Shown: in pieces, positions 1-12,397 of the stretch
How positions within the stretch are numbered: the stretch's first letter is position 1
Layout of the letters: each line of letters begins with the position of its first letter
Origin: Stereum hirsutum FP-91666 SS1
Taxonomy: Eukaryota > Basidiomycota > Agaricomycetes > Russulales > Stereaceae
DNA: 64,000 bases
Reading direction: 5' to 3'
NCBI RefSeq assembly: GCF_000264905.1
Contig: NW_006763158.1
Location: 62,001 to 126,000, forward strand
Made by a program: the position numbers and the translations under genes
The notes under the pieces: model-generated
What the model was told of the DNA's origin: nothing
Databases searched by the model: none
Seen by the model: the letters and a program-made list of their open reading frames with translations, nothing else

Positions 1-2058
1 TTTTTTCTTATCGTATCGTCTTTTTTCCCGTACGAAGGTGGCTTCGCAGGGTGGCTATTCTGGTTAACGCCCCAGCCAAAATGCCCACGAAGCGAGCGCG
101 AGGGGAAAAAAAGACGATCCCAACGATCAGAAAGACGATACGACCGCGAGCGCTTGAGCAGTAGATCAGGCGCCGTCGCGTAGATTATCGCTATCCGGGC
201 GCATTTCGGTACCCGAGCGTTACCTCATATCCATCAGACGCGTCACACCGGAGCATTTTGAAGCAATTCCGGGCGCTCTTCGTTGCAGGAGGTCGTCTCC
301 TCCAGAGCAAGCATACGAACGAACTAACTTGCGCCACACAAAGACGATTCGTCACAAAAAAGACGTTCTCGGGGCTTGCCGCGTGACAAAATCGTATTTA
401 TTCCGAGAGAAGGGGGCGAGGCGCCACGCTCGAATTGAAACTCCGCTTTCGATGGGCGCATCCAGCGATCCCTGGGCGATTCAACACTCCAGGCGACCAA
501 ATACCGTCTATCTCACAAAGATTGAGCGAACGAGCTGGAGGCTCCATCACACGCTCAATATCTCTCAAGACTAAATTACGATCAGGTAGCGTGACAGTGG
601 CACGTCGCCCAGACGAGAACAACCTCATCCGAGCTCGAGTTAAATTTCCTTCTCTGCTTGCCTCTTAGCGGAATATCATATCACAACAGTTCAGGCTCTG
701 AAAGGCCGTGCAGAGAACAGGACTACGCTCTACTAGTTTAATAACGGAGATAGAGATTGGGTAGGATCCACTGCATTCTTGCCCGATGGTGAATACAGTG
801 GCACCTCTCGGTGGAGAATATGTACCCTTGAGATGTACAAAATGGGGGAAGCGGTACTCAGGCCTTCCTCGGTCATTGTGGCCTCGTTCTCTCCGTACGA
901 CTTTTACCACTGGGCGGCCACATCATATCAGGGCTCCTACTCGCAAAGGAAGGTGCTATTATAGACGACGAACGAGAGTAAAGACAGGCCATTAGACATT
1001 GAAATTCAGAATGTGGACAGGTCACAGGTGGTACAGAAACGCCGTATCCATAAGTAAGAGTAAGTGTGGCAGACGATGTAAACGGAGGCAGCAGAGGCAG
1101 TACGACAGAAAGAAACAAGGTGAGAATGTCCGGGCGCAATGACAGTATGATAATGAAAGTAGAGTCCGAGTCCGAGTCCATAGGATATATCAACAACAGT
1201 AGTGGCGGCATAAGGAGCGTGATGATCTGCAGTTAACAGATGCGGAGCAAACGAGCAAGGGGAGCGAGGCGGACTTCAAATGAGTGGTGCTGATAGCTGC
1301 AACGGGGGTTCAGAGACGAGGAGCAGGACCGAGGCAGGTGGAAGATCCATAGGAACGCGAGAGGTAGACGGTGCGGTACAGGGACTAGAACTAGTAGTGT
1401 TTAGGGTAAGAACGGCAAACCGGGGATACTAGAGGACTGAAGCAGGGAGAATTAGTACGAGAGGATATGTAACGTAAACATGCACCTATACAGCGGATAT
1501 AGAATCAAGGTAATATAATATGGGAATAGGATAGTGTAACACATAGTAGAGGCGATGGTCGAGTGAGAGTCGAAAGCAGAGACAGGTTCAGTCCGAGTGT
1601 TCGAAGACGAGTCCGAGTCTGAGTCCGAAGATGAAGTTTTGAGTCCGGGGCTGAAGGTAAATAGACGAGAGTCAAAACTATGCGATAATAAACGAACAAC
1701 ATGTTGAATGTAAAATAAGTATGTAGTGCAACGGAAGGAAGCGAGGACCGGTGTGTATTGGTATATGTCCGTCCAAGAAAACAGTCCATTGGCGTACTTA
1801 CAATGCTGGTAATATAACAACGGTCGGGGGATGGCGGAGTCACGAGTTAAATGGGGCGATGAGATGGAGACGAGGATAATGGTAAACGAAGAGAGCAGAG
1901 AGTTGGTTGAGTATATGGGGGTCGTGGCGATATTCAGAACAAAGCTTCGGAATTGTCTTACCACCAGTGGACTTCGCAGGGAAGCGAATGAGGGGCGAGC
2001 GAGGATGAATGTACGAAGGTGAAGTGAAGTGGAGCGGACAAAGGCGGACTTTGGCAAG
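1..2058. other. Leader stretch without a recognisable gene
   Basis: No reading frame here looks like a known protein or assembles with convincing splice sites. The first 400 bases repeat the word AAGACGAT and its complement several times, including a T-rich copy at 10-28 and A-rich copies near 110-145 and 340-365. Two short GAGTCC repeats (1162-1180 and about 1608-1630) encode Ser-Asp runs on the minus strand. That is the only protein-like feature, and it is probably simple sequence. Confidence 0.5.
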
Positions 2059-4370
2059 TCAGTACCTCTGCGAACGAGCAGCTCCACGAGGTTGTGATAT
2101 CACATTGCCTTCGAAGCGAACCCTTCCAGCATGGCGTAAAGAACCCACGGCCCGTGTAACTTCCACGATGTCGAAGTCCTCGTGCTTATCCGGTGGCATG
2201 GCTAGAAGAAAGAAAGAAAGAAAGAACAGCGTTAACGTTCATCTTTATGTACTTACTACGAAGCGCCGAACGTCGGATGGATGGATCAAAGCAGACAAGG
2301 AACGTACCAGCGTTGAGGTACCCAAGCAAGGTCTCGACTGTCATCTCGTCCGAGCTCTCGTATGTCGTGCGCCAGAGGTGTTCGATCGAGAACCTAACGA
2401 AGCGAACCCTTCCATCCTCCACGTCCAACTCCGCTGCACCACTGAACTCGGGCTCGTCTTCTTGATAGTCCACCTGCATCCCTTCATCCGGCTCCCCCTC
2501 AGCGTCCACGTCCATGTCCTCGTCAGGCTCCCCCTCTGCATCTTCTTCGCCTTCCGCATCCTGGTCCTGTCCATGGGCAGAAGGACTGGTGCTGGCGAAA
2601 TCCGCCTCAGGGTCGGAAACTGGACGGATAGGAAGACCGAAGTACTCGAGGGCCTTGACAGCGTCACCCGAAAATCCCTTATCGAGCTCTTTCGCCGCAC
2701 GTTTTTGGCTACGAACAAGAAACAAGGGCGTATTGACGTCAGTCGCCGCTCAAGACCGAGAGAGAAAAACACTCACAATCTGGCCAAACACCCCCCCTTA
2801 TGCACTCCCCACGGATGCCAACACCACCTCGTATCCTTCCTCAACGCCACCCACTTCGAACAAAGCCCACAAAGCACCCTATGCGGTTCCACAGTCCCCC
2901 TCGGCTCCCTCAACAACACGTCCGCCCTCAGCAACGCTACCCTCTCCGGTGCTGGCATCCTCTTCGACGTCGTTCCAGTGCCGGTGCCGGTAGAAGAGCC
3001 GTTGCCTGCGCTTCCGTTAGACGCATGGGATGGAGTCCGAGCGGAGGGCCTGGAGTGCAAGTACTGCGACGTGGATGTGTACGGCGTGGCGGTAAGAGAG
3101 TTATAGTCCCCTTTGCGAATGACGACATTCTTAACACCAACTCTTCCTTCCTTCTCCCTCTCCCTCTCCATTTCCTTCAATGTTTTCCCGACCGGCACAC
3201 CAACCCCCGCTCGCATGCTATCAACGGCCGAAGGCGAGCCCGTCGATCCGCCAGCCTGAGATCCACGCCCACTAGGCTCATAAACAAACTGCGCCGGGAC
3301 CTCCCTCGCCCTAGCTTCCTTCGCCTCCTTATTCGCCTGTCTCGCCGAAGCTGTCCCTTTGACGAAAGTGTACGTCGTCGTAGGCGGAGACTGACCATCC
3401 ATGCCGGTGGGCGGGGACGTGCGAGAATGGGCAAGGGGAGGCGAGGCGTGAGAGGAGCCGGAGATGGACGCGGGTCCGGGTGGGTAGGCGGAGCTGGGAG
3501 GATAGGAAGTCGAAGGCGGGAAATCTTGAGCCTGGTGTGATGGGTGCGGTCGTGGCGGTGGCGGCGGTGGAGGTGGAAGTGTGGACATAGTCGACCCTTG
3601 CTGAGTCCGCATGAACGGCTGCGCCCTAAGACAGTGTAGAAAACAAGTCAGTCCGTCGAACACAATACACATAACACAGAGTAGAAAGCTGGAGGGACTG
3701 ACCTCGCCTTCTTTTTCAGACAGCTCCTCCGATGCGCATCCCATGGAATACTACAATACGTCGAGTTTGGCCTAAGCCGGATCCATTTATCGCACGCAGC
3801 GCATAACACCCTATACGCCTCGAACCTCGCCACTTGGGGGTCATTGGCAAGGTAGTCGATACGTTCTTGTTCGGTGCGTTTGGCGCGGCGGATGGGTTTT
3901 TGGGACTGGGATTGGGACTGCTGATGAGGGGCGGGGTACGGGTCGGTGGAGGCCGGGTGGGCGTGAGCGTGCGAGGTGGAGGTGGTGGGGGAGGTTGTAG
4001 GGGATTGAGCATGGGAGTGGGTGAGAGCATGGGCGTGAGCATGGGCGTGGTGGTGTGGGCGTGGGTAGCCGGAAGTGACGGAAGAGTCGACAGCCGATGA
4101 AGGAAGGTTCGAATGACGTGGATTATGGACGGTCGAAGCAACAGACGCAGAAGTCGAATTGGAGGCCGGGTTAGGAGAAAAGTCGGGGCGGAGGTTATGT
4201 GGAGAAAGAGGGTGAGGGAGCGATGAGGCGGGTCGAGGACCCAGGGGGTGAGGGTTGTTGGCGAGAGTGTTGGCAGCAGACAGGGGCGGGCTTCCGGCTG
4301 CAGACGTGTCAGCACGAACGGCGGCTTTAGCACTGGATTTTGTGGAAGAAGAGTCAGCGGGTTTATCCAT
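2059..4370 (-). CDS. Large low-complexity protein with two Cys/His (C-x2-C-x12-C-x6-H-x3-C) modules
   Basis: Four exons close in phase: 4370-3703, 3625-2777, 2708-2308 and 2201-2059, giving about 686 aa. I chose the ATG at 4370 because it opens a polar Ser-rich N-terminus. Two copies of one module sit at the ends of exons 1 and 2: C..C.KW..LR, then C, then W..H...C with identical spacing, a pattern expected to bind zinc. Between them lie His/Ala/Ser-rich and Pro-rich linkers (a run of eight prolines) and a basic KEMEREREKEGR stretch. Exon 3 is strongly acidic (repeated AEGEPDE), and exon 4 supplies a short C-terminus. The layout suggests a nuclear or chromatin-associated protein, but I recognise no named family. 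The last 3' splice site lies directly against a TTTC microsatellite. A gene about 3 kb away on the same strand has a degenerate single module. Confidence 0.72.
2205..2226. repeat. GAAA microsatellite forming an intron polypyrimidine tract
   Basis: About five GAAA units on the plus strand. Read on the minus strand they form the TTTC run directly before the TAG acceptor of the last exon (start 2201) of the gene at 2059-4370. Confidence 0.8.
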
Positions 4371-6679
4371 GTCGGGCGGGGGTATATGAAAAAAAAAACG
4401 GTGAAAAATAGTAGCGGTGGTGGAAGGAAGAAAACAAAAGGTCGGAGGAGATAAAGCGCTCTTGTTCCTCGGAATCCCAATATTAAGAACTAAGAACTGC
4501 TCCGCCAAACAAGCTCGACGCCAGCAGGTTGATTGCAGCGCTACGAAGCAGAAAAAAGTCTCGTGAGCATCACCACGATCACGTCCAGCACAGCACTGAA
4601 CTCCAAGCCAGGCAACAGAAAACCTCGCTAAGCACGGCAACAGCGACTCTCACGAAGCAGGGAAACCCGCACAGGAGGCTCCCCAGGGCGGGTAGGTAAG
4701 ACGACGACCATATGCGGGTCTCTCGCACCTCACTAGTCGTCCCACATCCACCTGTTCCCTCCCCGGCAACACCGGGCGCGCAGCGTCTTCCAGCCCCGCC
4801 CGGGATTCCGAAAGTAGAGAAGGCTCCAAATGGAGCAGGAACTGGGACAGGAAATGATAGAATGTCAAGTGTCAAAAGAGAAAACAGAAGAAAAGAACGA
4901 GTCCTGAAACAGTATGATGAGAAGAATGGGCCTGAAACGACGTCATGGAAAGGAAGAACAAGGCTAAGTCTTGAAACGAACGCCGCGGGACACATGAACG
5001 CATGAGACGCGTTTCGTGCGACACGGAGCAGAATGGAGAGAGGACGACTAATTGTCACAGCAAAGCCTGGGAGGCGATGCGTAGTGATCGACATAGAACA
5101 GAACACATCAGATGGAGAAAAACATTCTTCACCGAAAACAGATCGCATAGCAATACTTTGTTTCCCCTGTCAGGTCCCACGCTGGCCACCATCAAACGCA
5201 TGCATCGACCTCCGATGCGAAAGAGGTGGATGTATGCGCCAGTGCTGAGCTTGTCAGTGCGATATGGATCACCTCGAACGTCTCCTACATGTCGCGCGCG
5301 CAACGGTCACAGCATCAATCCTAAATGAAAAAAGGCTAAGCAGGCTCAAAACCAGACTACCAGCCGAGCGCCACCAGGACCCGCAGCAACAAATGCAGAT
5401 CCGGGCAGTGTTCGACAACAAACATCAAAATCCCAAATGCACAACAGATTCAAAGCGCCAGACACCAGATTGGATAGGCGCCGAACAACAGACATCAGCA
5501 ACAGGGAACCAGAAGAGAGGCGAGAACGGGAACGGACACAGTGACACAGCAGGCGCATCACCACCGACAACGCATCACATCCACCAAGCACGGAATCACC
5601 GTTCGGGAACTCTCGCAAGGCAATGGAGAGGTGTGATTCGCATCGCTCACTCCCTCAGCCATTCGATCATCATCGACCTTCGACCGTTGTTGAAAGACAA
5701 ACAGAAATCCAGGCTCGTTCGAGCCGGCTCTTCAAAACTCCTACTCTCCCCGCATCAAACCCCGGCAAACACATCAAAATCCCGACTCAAAAGCATCAAA
5801 ATACCACCGCACAGCCAAAGCCGACGCCACCATCTAAAGCGTGTCGTCTATTCCAGAGAAAACAAACCCTATCCCAGAACTCCAATGATAGATAGCCGGA
5901 TCAGCCTCTGCAGCTAACGCGTTATGTTTGATACGCGAGCAGGCACGAACATAACAGTGTTATGTGGCTAGTTACGAACGCAAAAACACAATAGATGAGG
6001 GAGCTCGGTGAGAATCGTGCGAAGGCATAAGCAGGAACTTGCGTTCGCACATGAGTCCAGCCGAAAGAAGCTGATGCGTATGAGCATGTCCTAGCGCGCC
6101 GCCACCGGAAAGAAACACCGCAAGCGGAAAGTCTCTTCCCGAAATAGGAGAAAGCGGGTTGCACTTCACTCCCAAACTAGGAGTCTTCATCCCAAAATAA
6201 TTGGCTCAGGAGGCTCGTTCGCGAATGCATAAGTCGCGTCCGTGCGTCAGTCCATCCGAAGGACAAAAGCGAGACATGACCTGGGTACGAAGGTCGTCCT
6301 CCCCAGGGGAAAGAACCACCGCAAGCGGGCAGTCCATTCCCAAAACAAGACGTCTCTATCCCAAAACAAGACGACTCTTCCCCAAAACAGGACAAATCCC
6401 CACATCCTCCTCTCCCAAAGGAAACCTCCCCTGCCCAAAATAGCGGGTACTGCCTCCCGAAATAGCGGGAGAGAAGGTAGGGGTAGGGTCACGTTTTCCT
6501 TCCCGGGGCGGGAAGAAACGCGAAACCGAAGTAGGGTTGCTGCCCGCAATGGCAACGTCAACGACTCTGGCAGGAAGGTGGAGCAAAGCGCCACGAATAG
6601 CACGGTTCGGCTGGGCAGAGGGCGTGCGGTGGGAAGATGTTACTCCAGAGCAGATAAATGAGGCTGCTCGACGATGTTC
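4371..6679. other. Gene-poor interval with degenerate tandem duplication
   Basis: No convincing gene. Plus-strand frames at 5.0-5.9 kb are open but compositionally random and lack splice structure. The 5.98-6.45 kb part holds a diverged tandem duplication, listed separately. The interval contains the 5' region of the gene starting at 4370. Confidence 0.45.
5985..6460. repeat. Diverged tandem duplication of ~210 bp with short internal repeats
   Basis: Two neighbouring blocks (about 6008-6200 and 6212-6400) share the same order of words: GTTCGC...ATGAGTCCA.CCGAA, then ACCGCAAGCGG...AGTC..TTCCC, then repeated TCCCAAAA. Inside the second block a roughly 22-bp unit (TCCCAAAACAAGACG plus a few bases) occurs three times in a row at 6330-6395. 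No coding function is evident. Confidence 0.5.
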
Positions 6680-7519
6680 TCTGAGATGGCAAGGCAAAAC
6701 GCGGAGTAGTGACGAGCGGAAGCGAAGAGACGAAAGAAGACAGGGTCGAAGAAGAGAACGGAACCGAGATAAAACAAAACAAAACAAGGAAATCAAAAAG
6801 CTCAAAAAACGAAAGCAGAAAAAAGAAACGCACCAAACCCCTTGATGAGTCTCCCAATATTTCATCGTGAACGCCCCCGCCTTATCCTCGTCCCTAACCG
6901 AAATGAGCTCGCCACAGGTCTCACACGCGATTATACCCTTCTCCACGTCCTCCGCGTCTCCGTCTCCCTCCCCCTGCGCGTCTTCGTCGACATCCCCCAC
7001 CGTCTGTCGAGCCTTCATGTCCCGCGATTCAGAGTCATCCTTTGCACCAGGTGCGACGAGCTTGACCTCTTCGACCACGGGAGGGTCGAAAGCTTTCAGC
7101 GACGGAGAATGCATGGCTACCGGCGAGTCGATCTTCGTCGCAGCGGTGGTAACGGTCGTAGGCGAGGACGGAACATCGACCATCTCATGATCCCCATCCA
7201 CATCTACATCCTTCCCATCTCCCTCAGCCTGCTCCTCCTTCACATCCACTCCGCTCTCGTCCGCGGGCATCACCACCATCTTCGTCTTTTCCTCAACAGC
7301 ACCGTCCCCATCGTAATCCTCGTCCAACTGAAGCTGCCGTCTCGGCTGGTGCGCTTTCTCGACGGCGACGGAGTTGGTGCTGTTGATGTTGGCGGCGGTG
7401 GTGTTGGTGTTGGGCGACTCGTTCTCCGAGCCCGAGCCAGGCGCTTTGCGTTTGTGGGGTATGCTGTAAGCGGAAAAGCGTCCGAAGAGCGGGGTGGGGT
7501 GATAACGCGGCGTCAGCAT
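6680..7519 (-). CDS. Acidic protein with one Cys/His module, relative of the 2.06-4.37 kb gene
   Basis: The ATG at 7519 opens a protein of roughly 228 aa. It has a basic KRKAPG patch, then Asp/Glu-rich sequence, and near its end C..CGELISV...F....W..H. This matches the first part of the duplicated module in the neighbouring gene (C-x2-C ... W-x2-H). The exon runs to a good donor (GTGCGT) at 6833, and the first downstream acceptor (CTCAG, exon from 6680) creates a stop at once. The final cysteine of the module would then be lost. A weaker donor (GTTTCT) would keep a cysteine and read on to about 6558. I cannot tell which is used. The 3' end may be damaged. Confidence 0.5.
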
Positions 7520-10152
7520 CTGTCCATCGGGATGGACATTACAAAAAGCGACGCAGTGGTGGACTATGGGAGTCGATTCGAGATCGGAAGGAATGTGGAA
7601 CGTGGAAGGGAGGAAAGCGACAATCGGAGAAGGATGAACGACGTACGAAGAAGCGGGGCGAGACGGGGTGTTCGAAGCGGGTGAAGGTGAAGGCCTGTGT
7701 GTCGATCGATATCGTGTCACGACGAAGACACGGAGCACGCGTCAGTTCGGTGGTAGTTTCGCTTTGAAAAGCCAAGCGATGCTGCGGAATAAGACACACC
7801 CCATGTTCGTCATTCTGTTTTTCCTTTCCGTTTGATCTTCAACTACGACAACAGGGAGCGGAGATCTGGGAAGATAATGCTTGGCCGGGGAGGCGATCCG
7901 GTTCGGTTCGGTCGAGGTCGAGGTCGTGTGGTGAGGGGAGGGTCGTCCGTGTGGTCTGAAGTGCGAGAGGTCGGATGGACGAATTGATCGAGTAGTTGAG
8001 TGGTTCGAGACTTAAAGGGAGTATAGACTATAGGTTATGAGCAACGATGCAGAACGACGCGACGTGAGAGTCAAAAAGGAGGGTGAAGACGACAACAGTC
8101 CGAAAAGAAAGAAGGTTTGTTATAATAAAACGCGATCGGTGCGCTGGCACAGGCCCTGGCGCGTAGTCAGACACGGAAAAGACAGAGGGATGAAGCGGGG
8201 TAAATAATTGAACGCGGGGCAGGGAGCGACAACGGGACGTGAGACGGGAAAACAAAGAAGAGGGGGGCAGGAGAAACGAAACGGAGAGAAAAGAAAGCGG
8301 ACGGGAACGAAGACAAAAAAGGGAGGGCGAACGGCAGGACGAAGGATATGGGTGAGAAAGTGATGGCGGCGAGGGGCGTTTTGACGGCTTGATCATGGCC
8401 AGAATTCTTTCTAATCTTGTTGTTTTCGGTGTGAGAAAGTGCTGGAAGGGGGAATGTTCGCCATTCATTCAAGCATCAGGAAACAAATCGCAGCTGGCCA
8501 TCATCCTTGATACGCCTTGTCCGAGGCTGTGTCCTCCCCATCGCGCTCTATTCCCGACCTGCCCGTACTGCACCTTGCAACGAAGACATACCCAGTACGC
8601 GTAACGATACCCGTCGCTCGGTCCATATCGCGATCCAAGACATAAAACATAAGACAAAAGCAAACCCGGTCAGTTTCGGACAGGAGAACGCGATTGGACC
8701 AGCCAGGATGAATTCAATGAATCACCGTGATTCTGTTCGACATTTCTCCGTGCATCCATTGGCTTCCCTTCCGTCGTAACCTCTATTCCCCATTCGCGTC
8801 CATTCGAGCGCCACGCCCACGCCACTCACTCAAACATGAGACAACCTAAAATCAGCCAAATCCTCGTCGTCATAGACACCGCCACGAAAACATACAGACC
8901 GCTCTCCTCGTCTTTCCATGTGTTTCCATCCACGAATGGACGAAGATAACAGAGACAGAAAACACGAGTTGGACGAGAAGATTAGAGAAGCAGATAATTG
9001 CCTGGGAAGCCTTCCGAACCTTCTTCCTCTTCCGTCTCCCAACAGTCGCTTCGATACCCCGCACTGCCCGCGCTCCTTCTCTTCTCCCTCCCACCTTCCA
9101 AACTTGAAATCCCCACAATTATGAATGTTCCTCATCTGGTTGTTTGCATCTCGTTTCGGTTTTTTTGTTTCCTTCCGCGCAGGAAAGACAGCAAGTTGAC
9201 ACGTGTTTGAGCTGGCGTTGGGGTTGTCTCCAGGTTGTTTTTTATTGTCTTCCATTGTCGGAATAAGCATGTCTCTTCTCTTGCCTTGTGTCTCGTTTTC
9301 GCTTGCATTGTGTTCGGTTTGTCCTTGTTCGTCTTGTCGTGTGCCACTCCCTGGTTTTGTTTCGTTGTTGTTTCCTCGGAGGAAAGTGCCAAAAATACAT
9401 CCAACCGTCGTGCCACGTGAGCATCCCGGCCGTTTCCGGCCACATAAATTCCGATTTGTTGCTCGGCTCCTTTCTATTCGCTCTGACGATGACCTCTTCT
9501 TCTCTCACCCGAGCTCACCATCCTCTCGACGTTAAGTATGTTGCAACCGTATATTTTTCGTCATTACGCGCCCTGTGCCTCTATCTTATCTCTATCTTGT
9601 CTATTAGCCGAACCTATCGACGTCTTTGGCTCGCACTGGATATTGATAGACAACCTGTTGCTATCCGTCTGTTGCTGTTGCGACCTGGCGACCGTACTAG
9701 CCAGCACCGGTACCGTACTCTGTTGTTACTCTGTAGCTTCTTGACTCTTGACATCTCCGCTGCGATATCATAAACATAATCGTATGTTCTTGGACCCCTC
9801 TGTATCCGGTCTGTTTGGTACGCCGCATCCGTCTGCTGAACATATGTCGTGACACTCGTGCTCCGAGATGTCCGTGTACTGACGGAATGCACCCTAGAGG
9901 GCAGTAACTCAGGGAAAAGGATCAGATTGACGAACAGATGGATTCATGTGTCTGTCGAAATGTCGATGGTGTTTGCTGGTCGAACATCTCACCGCCTGTG
10001 GCCTACGCTTTGATGCACTCCTCTCTTTTATATATCACTAAGTATAATCTGAGCGTTTCCCAGCAGAGCCCGTTTCAAAAACAGCAGTCCATTCAAGAAA
10101 TCATGTCTGCCTGAAGACAAAACGAATATCAGGTCCCACCGACACACCGCAT
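7520..10152. other. Intergenic, nothing recognisable
   Basis: Contains the 5' regions of the gene at 7519. Frames at 8.0-8.5 kb (-) and 9.2-9.8 kb (+) are open but are low-complexity Ser/Phe/Leu-rich readings of pyrimidine-rich DNA. I found no spliced model. Confidence 0.45.
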
Positions 10153-11562
10153 CTACTCCCCTTCGTATGCGGGTGGCGGCATAGCGTCCTCTTCGCGCAT
10201 CATTCCTTGTTGCACTTGCATCAACCGCAGCTCCTCCACTTGAGCTCTAATGGCGGCGAATTGATGGCGAATATCATCGACGCTATTCCTCCCAGCCCTT
10301 CGTCTATCCCCAGGATCAGCGGTTCGCCGACTAACGCCTCCACCTTGATGACTCTCAGCTTCATCCCCAGCAGTCGTCGAGACTTCATTCGTTGTTTCGC
10401 CTGCTAAGAAAAGGAATCATTCTCTTGAAGCGGCCGCGATGGTCTCTGTGACGTACCGGAGAAAGAGTGATCATTGAGGTTCTCCGATATTCCTTGTCGT
10501 CCATTTGCGGGCCATTTATTCGCGGAAGATATGGTACGGTTGATATCTGCCTCGGATATCGCCTGTGTACGCTGAGTCCAGGTTATGAATGGATCAACAA
10601 TTGATGGCTGAATCTGTAAGTCCAGAGTAGACCGCCTTCGTTGTGACATTCTGCGCCGATAAAGGAGTATTGCGACCAGCGCCATGATGACGAGCACGCC
10701 ACTGATTCCGCCCACAACGTCTCCTATCAGATGTGTTCGTGATCGTTGGGGTGAGGGTGTGGCAGATGTTGTGAAAGGACTTTGGGATGAGGTTGCGGAC
10801 GAGGGTGCTGTGGTAGGACCTTCGGATGAGGTCTTAGACTCTGGTGAAAGAGATGAGGAACTGTTCTGCGAGTCGTTTGAGTCGGTGCTATATTGGGGGA
10901 CACAAATGAGCTCTGTATCGACAGTACCGAGGACAACAAATAATAACGCACGTATAGAGTACATAGTCAAACAATAACAGGGAGGAAATCGAGTCTGACG
11001 TGATGGAGAGCGTGTGCTCGCCGTTCGGAATTGTACCATTGGTATATACCGGAACGTTATACTCGTAGTCTGCGGAGGATGGGTCTGGGAGGTGGGTAAA
11101 CTGTACCGGCGCCTGGTCGTCGAGAGTGATGTTCAAGGATGTGTTCGTTGTGACTCCTTGGACGGAATTGGCCAGTATGAAGTAGGCATATACGGCGGTC
11201 CCTTAGTACAAGTAACTTATATGAGTCGCGCAGTCAACATGGTAAGAGACTAGTCACTAATAATACGCACCGTTGAACACGATGTTTACTACTGGGCCCG
11301 GATCGACTCCTTCAGTATGAGTAGCATCATGCCACGTTCCTTCGTGTGCTTGCGAGGCGTCTGGTTGTGCGGCACCGTGACAACCTTGGCAGCCAGATCC
11401 TGCAATCCATGTATTGCCCACCTGGTCTATATACGTGGGGACTAGGCCCGTGACTTCATCGCCGTGTGTGTCGTCAATGGTAATGTTAGTAGGGATTGCA
11501 TGGGTGAAAGGCGCGGCTTTAAGCCAGAAGTACCACATAAGAAAAGATAGACGACACCCCAT
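10153..11562 (-). CDS. Type I membrane protein, TIDDTxGD/PPxY family, copy 1
   Basis: Four exons close exactly in phase: 11562-11271, 11201-10952, 10887-10457 and 10403-10153, giving 407 aa. Order of parts: signal peptide/hydrophobic N-terminus; NITIDDTHGD motif; a Cys cluster (GCQGCHG) followed by GTWHDATH; a second ectodomain exon (AVYAYFILANS ... EYNVPVYTNGT ... LLLFDY) rich in N-glycosylation sequons; a Ser/Thr-rich stalk; one membrane helix (GISGVLVIMALVAILLY) followed by RRR as stop-transfer; and a cytosolic tail with DPFITW. The last exon adds DDIRHQFAAIRAQVEELRL, probably a short amphipathic helix, and a terminal PPPAYEGE carrying a PPxY motif. Copies at 49.1 and 55.5 kb share exons 1-3 and the tail. 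The family is not one I can name. An extracellular sensing or carbohydrate-contact role with WW-domain partners inside the cell is inference. Confidence 0.85.
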
Positions 11563-12397
11563 GCTGGCAATCGGTGTCTTGGATGTGGGGGATAAGCATT
11601 CACGTTCATGAAGCTATACGCTTACTGGACTTAGTGCTCCGGATCTTGTTGAACAGTCTCTTCCTGATGTGATGTGATGTTGCTATGTCGGAATTGCGGT
11701 ACAGCCTGAGAATTGTATAAAGATATCTAAATTGAGAGAATATAATGATGTCCATCATCATAAAGCGGTTCATGAGCGAGGGTTTTAGTTATCAATATGC
11801 TGGTGCGAAGGACTCAATGTATCGATAGACCTGTCACAGGGAGTGTGTAGTAATCACAGTGCACCTGAGGCAGGCTATTTACGGTTACATAGGGTTATCA
11901 GGTCCTCACCAGGCGGATTGATCAAGTGTCGATGACTTGATCGTACTTGAAACGTCTCTCGCATACTGCCAGTTCTGGCGGATTCGTTATCCTTCGTGTA
12001 CGGTACAAGATCAAAACTCACTTGGTTCACTCAATCTGGCTACAGCACCTGGGGTCCGTGGGAAGTGCATTGATAGGTTCGTATAATTACAAGAAGGTGA
12101 TTGAATCGAATACATCGCTTTCCATTGTTTGCAGTACTCATCGTACATGGTGATCTGCATTCCTCCTATATCAGATTCAACTCGATTGACATCGGGTAAT
12201 AAACGTAATAATATCACCTTTCGAAAATAAGGACTGTCACTTTTCCAGCTCGTACGCAGGTAGAACACTCTGGTACCCTTCATGGAGGGTCAAGAACCGA
12301 CATATAGATTGTTCTGAAAGTATACATTTATGGTGAAGGGCATCGTGTCTGACTCGTTAGTGAGACGAGCGAAACTGGTACAAATCGATGTGTAGTC
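11563..12397. other. Intergenic, no gene seen
   Basis: Region between the 5' end of the membrane-protein gene and the 3' end of the P450 gene. AT-richer than neighbouring exons. No open frame of interest. Confidence 0.5.

Noticed and set aside
873..2087. Minus-strand Ser-Asp-rich protein
   Set aside because: The only feature is translation of GAGTCC simple repeats. No start, splice pattern or conserved stretch.
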